This document shows positions 44,791 to 52,450 of a stretch of DNA of 64,000 nucleotides, piece by piece. Both the position numbers and the translations under genes were made by a program. The DNA is from CAWGCA01 sp963820955 (GTDB taxonomy: Bacteria > Pseudomonadota > Gammaproteobacteria > Chromatiales > Chromatiaceae), in assembly GCA_963820955.1 (NCBI GenBank), contig CAWGCA010000002.1:55514-119513 (forward strand), in the 5' to 3' direction. The notes under the pieces are model-generated. The model made no database searches. It was not told the DNA's origin and saw only the letters and a list, made by a program, of their open reading frames with translations. Positions within the stretch are counted from its first letter, which is position 1, and each line of letters opens with the position of its first letter.

Positions 44791-45432
44791 TCAGTGTAAC
44801 GGAATAGCGGTCTTCTTCAAAGCGGAAGCTTCATCCACCAAGGCAGATCGACGTGGCCCAGGGCGTTCACTCTTCAACTCCCGATGGATGGCGACATAAC
44901 GCTCTACCCTTTCGACCACTGCTGGGTGCTCCGAAACTTCGCGGGCCCACTGTAAGGCAACATCGTCCCATAGATTCAGCAACTCTTGAGGCACAGCAAC
45001 GGCGTACTCAATCCATGCGAGGTTGCTACCTTGCCATATATCAAGTCGCTGTGGACTTCGTCCCAGTAGGAAGGGTACGAGATAGAGGTTTTCAAGCATG
45101 GTTTGGTAGAGCTTATTAAACGCCTCTTGCCTGCGACCACCGCGGAACAGTGCCAGTGCCCAGGTCAGATATTGGTACGGGTCTCCGCTGTCGTCGGGAT
45201 AGGCGTCTTTATACCAGTCGAAGGAAGCGAGCGCACCGTCGACATCACCCATCAACATGTACAGTGGCCCGAGCAAATATCGCTTCCCGTAACCGTCTCC
45301 ACCGTATCCCGCTTCCAGTTCCTTTCTTAAGGCCCGTTCGTAGCGGCGAATGCGCTCACGGATGCGCTTAGGATCGGTGGGAAACAGGTCGGCCATCATC
45401 GTCCACAGGTTGCACAGAGTTTCAGCGACCAT
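44791..45432 (-). CDS. TPR-like protein of unknown function
   Basis: The 213-residue protein is helical. It has IRRYERALRKELEAG, then the striking GKRYLLGPLYMLMGDVDGALASFDWYKDAYPDD followed by YLTWALALFRGGRRQEAFNKL, which repeats the TPR pattern twice, and a C-terminal part with LDIWQGSNLAWIEYAVAVPQEL. Similar stand-alone proteins exist in proteobacteria with no known role. The first residues (MVAETLCNLWTMM) may be extra; an ATG about 12 residues in is an alternative start. Truncated transposase sequence begins 13 bases upstream of its start, so its own promoter may have been replaced. Confidence 0.62.
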   Translation of the reverse strand: MVAETLCNLWTMMADLFPTDPKRIRERIRRYERALRKELEAGYGGDGYGKRYLLGPLYMLMGDVDGALASFDWYKDAYPDDSGDPYQYLTWALALFRGGRRQEAFNKLYQTMLENLYLVPFLLGRSPQRLDIWQGSNLAWIEYAVAVPQELLNLWDDVALQWAREVSEHPAVVERVERYVAIHRELKSERPGPRRSALVDEASALKKTAIPLH

Positions 45433-45445
45433 GTAGGCATCACAC

Positions 45446-45605
45446 TCATGCAGCTTCCCGATGGTAATATTTCAGCAGCCCACCCAAGCGTTCTTTACAG
45501 CCAACTGATCCGTCAACACGATTCTTTGTTTGCGCGGCGGTTGGAAATAACACTACATTGCCTTTGCCTTGATGATTTCGTTCGGCATGAAAATGCACCA
45601 GTCTT
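45446..45605 (-). pseudogene. Transposase (rve integrase) C-terminal fragment
   Basis: The minus strand reads HFHAERNHQGKGNVVLFP and ends ERLGGLLKYYHREAA before TGA (45448-45446). This is the C-terminal signature of the same transposase family as 50799-51371 (HYHIERNHQGVGNRLL ... RERLGGLLNFYYRQAA). Only about 50 residues remain. Confidence 0.8.
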
Positions 45606-45631
45606 AACCGGCTGTATTTTATATTAAAATT

Positions 45632-45676
<45 letters not shown>

Positions 45677-46007
45677 TCAGCCTCTCTACTTATTTTATTC
45701 GATATATTCAGTATCTTACCGTGACGCCTGTTGCACAAAAAGTCACAACCATGCACAACACAGCAGGACTAATCCCGGCAAAATCCCGTCATGACATAGT
45801 TACGAAAATATCCAGGGGACCTTAGATATTCGAATCTACGAGCATCTGGTTGGTAGTCTTCCAGATTAAGCTATGTTACTCGTTGAATTTGAATGGATTT
45901 TTGAATTTTAATTGTCCAATAGTTTTCTCTTAAACGGCGTTTAATCCTCTAAATTGGGCTTAATGACCTTCGTTTATTGGACACATCATCACAGTTGTTC
46001 CCGCCCC
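45677..46007. other. Intergenic interval at the island edge
   Basis: AT-rich sequence without a supported gene. Its position next to the tRNA fragment makes it the expected place for an integrase gene, but none is visible. Confidence 0.4.
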
Positions 46008-46421
46008 TCAATTTTCTAGCCAGTTCTCTACGTGTAAACCTGGGACACGTGAGAATTCACGTACATTAGCGGTTACCACTGTACAGTCCAGCGCGAGCGC
46101 ATGGGCTGCGATAAGCATATCATTAGGACCTATAGCTTCTCCCCGCTTTTCCAGATAAGCCCTCAATTCGCCATAGCGACGATCAGCCGGTTCCTCCAAA
46201 GGCAGTATTTCGAGGGCTGAAAGAATGGCCTCCAGTTGTGCTGTCAGTCGATCAGAATCACGCTTTTTTGCACCGAAACGCAATTCACCAGCCACCACTA
46301 TACTGCTGCAGATACTTTTTTCTCCCTCTACTGCAATTCTCTTTGCTATCTTTCCTTGAGGGTGACGCACTAGATCAGAGAGGATGTTGGTATCCAATAA
46401 ATAACGGGGCGTCAAAATCAA
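46008..46421 (-). CDS. vapC: VapC-type PIN-domain toxin
   Basis: The 137-residue protein is a PIN-domain ribonuclease with the acidic catalytic set Asp10 (RYLLDTNILSDLV), Glu46 (VVAGELRFGA) and Asp101 (IGPNDMLIAAHAL). VapC toxins cleave tRNA or rRNA and stop translation when the antitoxin is degraded. The start overlaps the antitoxin stop by four bases (ATGA), the usual coupled arrangement. The sequence is intact. Confidence 0.93.
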   Translation of the reverse strand: MILTPRYLLDTNILSDLVRHPQGKIAKRIAVEGEKSICSSIVVAGELRFGAKKRDSDRLTAQLEAILSALEILPLEEPADRRYGELRAYLEKRGEAIGPNDMLIAAHALALDCTVVTANVREFSRVPGLHVENWLEN

Positions 46422-46666
46422 AGCTCCACATCATCTAATGGCAATAGCGCTTCATCCACATCGGGAAAAGTCTCATTAAGTGGCTCCAAGGTTGCAAGTA
46501 AGGCAAGTAGCCGACCTTTTCTGACGGGTTCCACGATTAGCCTGTCGCCTTCTTTGTGGATAATTGCTTCATCACCCTCCAACTCAAACTCGCGGGGAAT
46601 ACGTATCGCCTGGTTGCGGCCATTACGAAACAGGCGAACAAGTCGTTCGGTTTGCATTGTCTTCAC
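46418..46666 (-). CDS. vapB: VapB-type antitoxin (AbrB-like)
   Basis: The 82-residue protein has a swapped-hairpin AbrB-type DNA-binding N-terminus (VRLFRNGRNQAIRIPREFEL ending GDEAIIHKEGDRLIVEP) and a toxin-binding C-terminus with acidic residues (FPDVDEALLPLDDVEL). It should bind its own promoter and neutralise VapC. The first ATG (MKTMQ) may be replaced by the ATG at codon 4. The toxin follows with a four-base overlap. Confidence 0.9.
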   Translation of the reverse strand: MKTMQTERLVRLFRNGRNQAIRIPREFELEGDEAIIHKEGDRLIVEPVRKGRLLALLATLEPLNETFPDVDEALLPLDDVEL

Positions 46667-46927
46667 TATTCATTTTTAGGCATATACCGCAGCATATGCC
46701 ATGAGAACAAGCGTGTCAAAAAGATTACCAACACGCCCACCGTGTCAATGAATATTCAGCGCCATCCGACACCCTCAAACCAGCGTAATTTTGCGGTCGA
46801 GTAATATAGGAGCACAGGTGAGTAAATATCAAAATTGCTGGACTATCCCTTCTTAACCCCAAACAATTGTATATCTATCCGATATACATTATAGTATTCA
46901 CTGGAATTGGAAACGGAGAGAATCGAA

Positions 46928-47203
46928 ATGGCCTATTCGGCGACCCGAACAGCTCCTATCAACCTGCGGGCGTTGGATTCGCAGCGAAACCTAATCGACC
47001 GTGCAGCGGCTTTACTGGGTAAAAACCGCTCTGACTTCATGTTGGAGGCCGCCTGCCGCGAAGCCGAGAATGTATTGCTCGACCAACGACTATTCGGACT
47101 GAATCAGGCAAATTTTGATGCATTTAACCAGGCACTCGAAGCACCTGTAAAAAATAATCCCGCTCTTCGCAAACTGATGGCCCGAAAATCGCCGTGGGAC
47201 TAA
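46928..47203 (+). CDS. TacA-type antitoxin (DUF1778, ribbon-helix-helix)
   Basis: The ATG at 46928 follows GGAGAG by seven bases, giving 91 residues. It has the DUF1778 core: INLRALDSQRNLIDRAAALLGKNRSDFMLEAACREAENVLLDQ. This RHH domain binds DNA. The C-terminus (FNQALEAPVKNNPALRKLMARKSPW) is the part that wraps the GNAT toxin. It overlaps the toxin start by 10 bases. It faces the VapBC pair across about 260 bases. Confidence 0.9.
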   Translation: MAYSATRTAPINLRALDSQRNLIDRAAALLGKNRSDFMLEAACREAENVLLDQRLFGLNQANFDAFNQALEAPVKNNPALRKLMARKSPWD

Positions 47204-47688
47204 CCGCCCCTAGTCCCATCTCCGATAATCACGATCTCTCTAGCTTTAACTGCGGCAACGGTTCGCTGAATGAGTGGCTACAGAAACGCGCTTTCAAAAA
47301 CGAAATAAAAGGTGCTTCACGAACCTTTGTCGTCTGCAATGAAAATTTGGTGATCGGCTATTACTCACTGGCCGTGGGTGCCGTTGCCAGAGAAGAGGCA
47401 TCCGGCAGGGTACGCCGCAACATGCCGGAACCAATCCCAGTCATGATCCTGGGACGTCTCGCCGTGGATCAACAATGGCAAGGAAAACAGATTGGCGCAG
47501 GCATGCTCAAGGATGCCATCCTCCGTACACTGATAGTAGCAGAGCAGGCCGGTATCCGTGCCTTGCTGGTTCATGCCCTGTCAGAGCAGGCAAAACGATT
47601 TTACCTCCAGTGCGGGTTTCATGAATCACCGGTTAACGATATGACCTTGATGATTACGCTAGCTGTGGTGTGGGTCTCGAATTCGTAA
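47194..47688 (+). CDS. TacT-type GNAT acetyltransferase toxin, C-terminus altered by an IS
   Basis: The 164-residue protein (GTG start at 47194) is a GNAT toxin that acetylates aminoacyl-tRNA to stop translation. It has FNCGNGSLNEWLQKRAFKNE, a YYSLAVGAVAREEA strand, the acetyl-CoA loop with LGRLAVDQQWQGKQIGAGMLKDAI and FYLQCGFHESPVNDMTLMITL. The last seven residues (VVWVSNS) come from the IS that starts at about 47671. The natural C-terminus is therefore lost, but only after the final core strand, so activity may remain. The toxin lacks its own terminator. Confidence 0.88.
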   Translation: MGLTAPSPISDNHDLSSFNCGNGSLNEWLQKRAFKNEIKGASRTFVVCNENLVIGYYSLAVGAVAREEASGRVRRNMPEPIPVMILGRLAVDQQWQGKQIGAGMLKDAILRTLIVAEQAGIRALLVHALSEQAKRFYLQCGFHESPVNDMTLMITLAVVWVSNS

Positions 47689-48864
47689 TTTTCTCTTGAA
47701 GAAGGCACGTTACGCAATCTTGACGCTCGCTATCAGCTTACCCTAACCTTCGCAAACATGAAGGACATGGTCATTCTACTTATTCATCTGCTGACCACTG
47801 CCGCAAAACTCCTCGGCACGGGTGGCGCGAAGGCCATCATTGCCGAAAACCTCCTGCTCAAGCAGCAATTGCTGGTTGTCAAACGCGCCCGAAGACGAGC
47901 GCCGAGTTTTTCCACGGCCGACCGATTCCTCATGGGCTTCTGGTCGCTTTTCCTTCGACCGGGGCGCATAGCCAAGATCGCATTGAGTATTCGGCCATCA
48001 ACCTTGCTGAATTTCCACCAATGCCTGGTACACCGCAAGTACCGCAGGCTCTTCTCGCCGAAGAAGAGAACAAAACTGGGACCTAAAGGTCCTGCTGATG
48101 CACTTATTCGTGCCATCGTTGAACTCAAGCGCTGCAATACGGACTTCGGCTGTCCGCAGATCGAACTTATCATATCCAAGATGTTTGGCATCCACATCGA
48201 CAAACATGTCGTTCGACGCGTCCTCGCCAAACACTATCGACCAGAATCCGGTGGCGGTGGTCCTTCCTGGCTCACTTTCATTGGCCACATGAAAGACAGC
48301 CTTTGGAGTGTCGATTTATTCCGATGTGAGTCGATTCGCCTTAAAAGCCATTGGGTGCTGGTGGTGATGGATCAATTCACCCGTCGTCTCATCGGTTTCG
48401 GTGTTCATGCGGGTGATGTCGATGGCGTCGCGCTTTGCCGCATGTTTAACCGGGTTATCTCGGGACAGAAACCACCCAGCTATCTAAGCTCTGACCACGA
48501 TCCAGTTTTTGAATATCACCGATGGCAGGCGAACCTGCGTATTCTTGAGATTGAACCCATCAAAAGCGTTCCCTACACCCCCATTTCACACCCATTCGTC
48601 GAACGCCTGATCGGGATTGTTCGTCGAGAGTTTCTTGACAAGACGTTGTTCTGGAACGCGGTCGATTTGCAGAGGAAGCTTAAAGCGTTCCAGATTTATT
48701 ACAACCAAAACCGTTTTCACGCTTCGCTCGGAGGCGACACGCCGGCACAAGTCAGCGGTGAATCGAGAATCATACACGCCAATCTGGAAAGTTACCGGTG
48801 GGAATCGTATTGTCGAGGGCTTGTCCAGCTTCCAGTGGCGGCTTAATTGCGAATTCGAGACCTA
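47671..48864 (+). mobile_element. Insertion sequence, integrase-type transposase, complete copy
   Basis: The ends are TGGGTCTCGAATTCGTAATT and, inverted, TAGGTCTCGAATTCGCAATT. One gene (47758-48846) fills it. The right end lies 19 bases after the transposase stop. A truncated second copy is at 51397-52130, nearly identical. No clear target duplication was found next to the ends. Confidence 0.82.
47758..48846 (+). CDS. Integrase-core (rve) transposase
   Basis: The 362-residue protein has an N-terminal DNA-binding region (IAENLLLKQQLLVVKRARRRAPS and TLLNFHQCLVHRKYRRLF) and an rve DDE domain. Catalytic residues fit SVDLFRCES with the first Asp, YLSSDHDPVFEYHRW with the second, and PISHPFVERLIGIVRREFLD with Glu. 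The end KAFQIYYNQNRFHASLGGDTPAQV resembles IS3/IS481-like transposases. It is intact. The same gene, cut off after 218 codons, lies at 51485-52133. Confidence 0.88.
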   Translation: MKDMVILLIHLLTTAAKLLGTGGAKAIIAENLLLKQQLLVVKRARRRAPSFSTADRFLMGFWSLFLRPGRIAKIALSIRPSTLLNFHQCLVHRKYRRLFSPKKRTKLGPKGPADALIRAIVELKRCNTDFGCPQIELIISKMFGIHIDKHVVRRVLAKHYRPESGGGGPSWLTFIGHMKDSLWSVDLFRCESIRLKSHWVLVVMDQFTRRLIGFGVHAGDVDGVALCRMFNRVISGQKPPSYLSSDHDPVFEYHRWQANLRILEIEPIKSVPYTPISHPFVERLIGIVRREFLDKTLFWNAVDLQRKLKAFQIYYNQNRFHASLGGDTPAQVSGESRIIHANLESYRWESYCRGLVQLPVAA

Positions 48865-49024
48865 CAGGTTTATAGGTACTCAGGAAATCTTATTTCCGCA
48901 TCAGCCCAGTATACCTAAAGAAAACAATATCGAGTCGGCCTATCTATGCAACAACGCCCCGCGATATCGCAACGGCCGAGCCAGCCTTCAATTAATGCAT
49001 GAATGCTGGCACAAACCACCGCAG

Positions 49025-50260
49025 CTAAGCCGTTCGAGTCACCGTCACTATCAGCGAGCCATCGTTGTTTTCATATTTCGAAGGCATATCGTTGGCGAAC
49101 ATATAGAAATCGGCATCTTTTTTCACAACGAACGGTTCATTCGCATCGCCGATAACTATCAGATTGTCATCCTCGTCGCCCAGTGCACCAACCAAAGCGA
49201 ACCAGTTGGCCTCCTCAACACGCCGAAATCGCTCGGCGAAATCGACAATACCTTCCTTGTACCAAGGCAGTTCGTCGGACTGCCAACCACCCGGTCCACA
49301 TTCCATACCACCGTCTTTCCAGGTGTCACCGTCTACTACGGTACAGGTATAGCTTGCACCTTTCAGCAAGCGGACACCACTCCAGTTGTACTTGTGGCGA
49401 GCCAGCACCTCACATTGATGGCTCTCGCCCACGGCCAGCTCTATCGGCTGGGCACTGGGGTGTATCTCATCTCCATCCCCAACCGTGCGCCGCGGGTCTG
49501 TCTTCACGTCTTTATTTTCAGAGATGGGGGCAAAACGATTTACCTTGCTGTATCGAGGCAACTGCGTCTTGGTTTCATCAAAGGTTAAGCCACAGGCCCG
49601 GCCCTGCTCCAACATCCATTGCAGGGCAATATTCGATCGCACTTGGTTTTCATTACCACCGCCGATATCGCTATGCACCCCGCGAAACCAGACTTCGAGA
49701 ACATTGTTGCACCGATTTTGTTCATCAAGACGGGTAACATTAAAGGTTTCCCGGCGCTCGTCTAACGCCATCGCATGAAAGCAATGCTCCGCACAATCGT
49801 CAATCGTATCGATATTCCAACCCAGGTTAATGTCCTGAAAATTCACCACGGTGTCCAACGACAAGCCAAAAGAGCCAACGATATCCCAAAGACCCAAAAA
49901 GCGGATTTTTGCCTTTTCGACAGTTCCGTCCTTAAGCTTCACCCCGTCTTCACCAATCTTGTTGGCAAAGTGAACGGCCAAAGCGGCACCACGACTGAAA
50001 CCAATAATATCGATGATCTTGTCGCCCGCCTCCCAATTCCTGCAGAGTTCGTCATACATTTCGACGATACGGGTGCGACCTCCAGACCCAAATAGACCGC
50101 CGAGTATCTCTCCGAGCTTACCGAAGCGCGTGCCGACGCCCGATATATACTCCACCTTGTTTTTATCGAGATACAATTCACTGAATCTTACGACATTGGT
50201 ATCCACCTTCGGATCGTCTTCATCAGAGTTCCATGTTCCATCAAATGCGTACAATGCCAT
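49025..50260 (-). CDS. DUF2235 alpha/beta-hydrolase with C-terminal LecA-like domain
   Basis: The 411-residue protein begins MALYAFDGTWNSDEDDPKV, the DUF2235 opening, and carries the nucleophile elbow GFSRGAA (Ser89), VWFRGVHSDIGGG with the catalytic-type Asp and His region, and a C-terminal domain from about residue 285. That domain contains YTCTVVDGDTWKDGG, ANWFALVGALGDEDDN and FANDMPSKYENNDGSLIVTVTR, close to the galactose-binding PA-IL/LecA fold. DUF2235 proteins include the phospholipase effectors Tle1 of the type VI secretion system; this one has no PAAR or VgrG partner here. The lectin-like part may target a glycan surface. There is no signal peptide. No immunity gene is evident beside it. 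Confidence 0.85.
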   Translation of the reverse strand: MALYAFDGTWNSDEDDPKVDTNVVRFSELYLDKNKVEYISGVGTRFGKLGEILGGLFGSGGRTRIVEMYDELCRNWEAGDKIIDIIGFSRGAALAVHFANKIGEDGVKLKDGTVEKAKIRFLGLWDIVGSFGLSLDTVVNFQDINLGWNIDTIDDCAEHCFHAMALDERRETFNVTRLDEQNRCNNVLEVWFRGVHSDIGGGNENQVRSNIALQWMLEQGRACGLTFDETKTQLPRYSKVNRFAPISENKDVKTDPRRTVGDGDEIHPSAQPIELAVGESHQCEVLARHKYNWSGVRLLKGASYTCTVVDGDTWKDGGMECGPGGWQSDELPWYKEGIVDFAERFRRVEEANWFALVGALGDEDDNLIVIGDANEPFVVKKDADFYMFANDMPSKYENNDGSLIVTVTRTA

Positions 50261-50394
50261 ATCTTATCTCCCATCCTGGTTGTCGATCTTATAGTTCCAA
50301 AAATACTGAAGCTGATGCGAGTTTGGCATCAATTTCATCAGATTCTTCTGCACAAGAAACGAACTTCCTCTAGACTTTAAAATAGATGGTTTCG

Positions 50395-50595
50395 AATTGC
50401 TAGCCGAACTCGAGGTGATACGGCACGATTGACACCCCGCCTCTCAATGAGTTGCTGGAGCCAGCATTCCCGATTACTTTCCTTTTCTTTATTCCGAAAA
50501 ATCACTGCCCTGGCACCATGGATCAACAGGGTGCGTAGGTAACGGTCGCCTCGCTTACTGATCCCAAGCAGTACCTGCTTTCCCGTATGGTCAAA
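50395..50595 (-). pseudogene. IS110-family transposase C-terminal fragment
   Basis: The minus strand reads GKQVLLGISKRGDRYLRTLL then IHGARAVIFRNK and ECWLQQLIERRGVNRA. This is the conserved end of IS110/IS116 transposases (LGISKRGDxYLRxLLIHGAR). About 65 residues remain, with no N-terminal DEDD domain. Confidence 0.85.
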
Positions 50596-50635
50596 TAACT
50601 AATCTCGCTCAACTGAGTTATGTGTCAACGGCTCA

Positions 50636-50770
50636 ATCCGAAGCTTTCAACGCCCGCCCAATTCTTGACCAGTAAGCAAACAGAGCGAGCACACTCAGAG
50701 ATCCGAATATCGTGAGCACTTCACCCTTGCCCGAGAAAAGCCAGAACCAGAGGGATGTCTCGCTACCCCG
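50636..50770 (-). pseudogene. C-terminal fragment of an unidentified membrane protein
   Basis: The minus strand reads ETSLWFWLFSGKGEVLTIF then GSLSVLALFAYWSRIGRA and stops. It is cut at its 5' side by the repeat that begins at 50772. The hydrophobic pattern suggests a final membrane helix; no family can be named. Confidence 0.4.
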
Positions 50771-50771
50771 C

Positions 50772-50831
50772 AGGGTGCAAATATCAGAATGCTAACTTTC
50801 AAGCCGCTTGCCGATAGTAGAAATTCAGCAA
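50772..50831. repeat. 60-bp direct repeat, left copy (IS end)
   Basis: This is identical to 55044-55103. It includes the last codons (FYYRQAA) and right end of the transposase at 50799-51371. The two copies bracket the second DUF2235 gene. Confidence 0.85.
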
Positions 50832-51371
50832 ACCGCCAAGGCGTTCTCGGCAACGAATTGGATCATTGGTTGAGCAGATCCTATCAACTGGCTTCAGCAA
50901 TCGATTACCTACACCCTGATGATTTCGTTCGATGTGATAGTGTGAATCATATTCTCTGAGTGCCCGGCGAAGGGATGCCTCACCGAATAGAATCATGCGA
51001 GCCAGACATTCATCCTTTATCGAACGCACAAATAGTTCCGCGAATGCGTTACAGTTTGGCGCTCGCGCCGGGCGTCGAACAGGCTTCACGCCCTCTCGAT
51101 CAAGATGTCCTCTGAAAGCATCCGTGTATTTTGTAACGCGGTCCATGAGGTACCGACTATTTAAAAGAAAACCATCGTCTACGTCTATTAGGTTACGAGC
51201 CACCTGTTGCATGAATGCACCGTTGGGTGCTGTGGTTACTCCAGCGATGTGTACGGAACGCGTTTCGAGACGCATGACAAACAATACGTAGTAGGTCACC
51301 AGACCGCGGGGCGTCCAGACTTCTACCGTGAAGAAATCCGTCGCAGCCATCACATTCCAGTGCACTTTCAA
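50799..51371 (-). pseudogene. Integrase-type transposase, N-terminally truncated
   Basis: The 190-residue frame has a rve domain starting at LKVHWNVMAATDFFTVEVWT with the first Asp, a MDRVTKYTDAFRGHL region in place of the second, and NAFAELFVRSIKDECLARMI with Glu. It ends HIERNHQGVGNRLL and RERLGGLLNFYYRQAA. The N-terminal DNA-binding part is absent: the IS copy B starts 26 bases upstream (51397) and has probably cut it off. The same family left a fragment at 45446-45605. Confidence 0.85.
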
Positions 51372-51396
51372 GAAAGCCGCCCACGATGTGGGCCTG

Positions 51397-52130
51397 TGGG
51401 TCTCTAATTGGTAATTTCTCTTGAAGAAGGCACGTTACGCAATCTTGACGCTCGCTATCAGCTTACCCTAACCTTCGCAAACATGAAGGACATGGTCATT
51501 CTACTTATTCATCTGCTGACCACTGCCGCAAAACTCCTCGGCACGGGTGGCGCGAAGGCCATCATTGCCGAAAACCTCCTGCTCAAGCAGCAATTGCTGG
51601 TTGTCAAACGCGCCCGAAGACGGGCGCCGAGTTTTTCCACGGCCGACCGATTCCTCATGGGCTTCTGGTCGCTTTTCCTTCGACCGGGGCGCATAGCCAA
51701 GACCGCATTGAGTATTCGGCCATCAACCTTGCTGAATTTCCACCAATGCCTGGTACACCGCAAGTACCGCAGGCTCTTCTCGCCGAAGAAGAGAACAAAA
51801 CTGGGACCTAAAGCTCCTGCTGATGCACTTATTCGTGCCATCGTTGAACTCAAGCGCTGCAATACGGACTTCGGCTGTCCGCAGATCGAACTTATCATAT
51901 CCAAGATGTTTGGCATCCACATCGACAAACATGTCGTTCGACGCGTCCTCGCCAAACACTATCGACCAGAATCCGGTGGCGGTGGTCCTTCCTGGCTCAC
52001 TTTCATTGGCCACATGAAAGACAGCCTTTGGAGTGTCGATTTATTCCGATGTGAGTCGATTCGCCTTAAAAGCCATTGGGTGCTGGTGGTGATGGATCAA
52101 TTCACCCGTCGTCTCATCGGTTTCGGTGTT
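51397..52130 (+). mobile_element. Second copy of the 47671-48864 IS, truncated at its 3' side
   Basis: It begins TGGGTCTCTAATTGGTAATT and follows copy A with a few substitutions up to GGTTTCGGTGTT, where similarity ends abruptly at 52130. The right 460 bp, including the terminal repeat, are gone. It cannot move by itself. Confidence 0.88.
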
Positions 52131-52133
52131 TAG
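51485..52133 (+). pseudogene. Truncated rve transposase (copy B)
   Basis: The frame is the same as 47758-48846 for 215 codons (through FTRRLIGFGV) and then stops at the truncation (TAG). The first catalytic Asp remains; the second and the Glu are lost. It differs from copy A at a few residues (for example KIALS/KTALS and GPKGP/GPKAP). Confidence 0.9.
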
Positions 52134-52450
52134 CTCGCTCTCTTGGTGGGTACGTGTTAGTTTCGCGATGAAATAACGAAGAATAATGGCCAGGTTTTCG
52201 ATAGGCTGGGCGGGTTGATCGGAATGTGGAAGAAAATCGAGCGGGGAAACACCCGCTAGCGGATCTAAATAACAAGGCGAAGACGTTCGGGGATGCCTTT
52301 TATTTTTTCTATACTCCGATCCTAGCCGAGCAGGCCAGTCGCGATCGGCGTGCCGACAACCCCCGTTTCTCTCATAAGGTTTCGGGGCGTCCCCGTATCC
52401 CGCTATTTATGAGTCGTATCAACGATCACCACTTTTAGAAGGAGCGCACG
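52131..52450. other. Leader interval of the large DUF2235 gene
   Basis: A 70-codon forward frame (52226-52438) reads MEENRAGKHPLADLNNKAK but has no recognised domain. The segment probably holds the promoter of the large DUF2235 gene, whose ATG has AGAAGGAG eight bases upstream. Confidence 0.4.
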
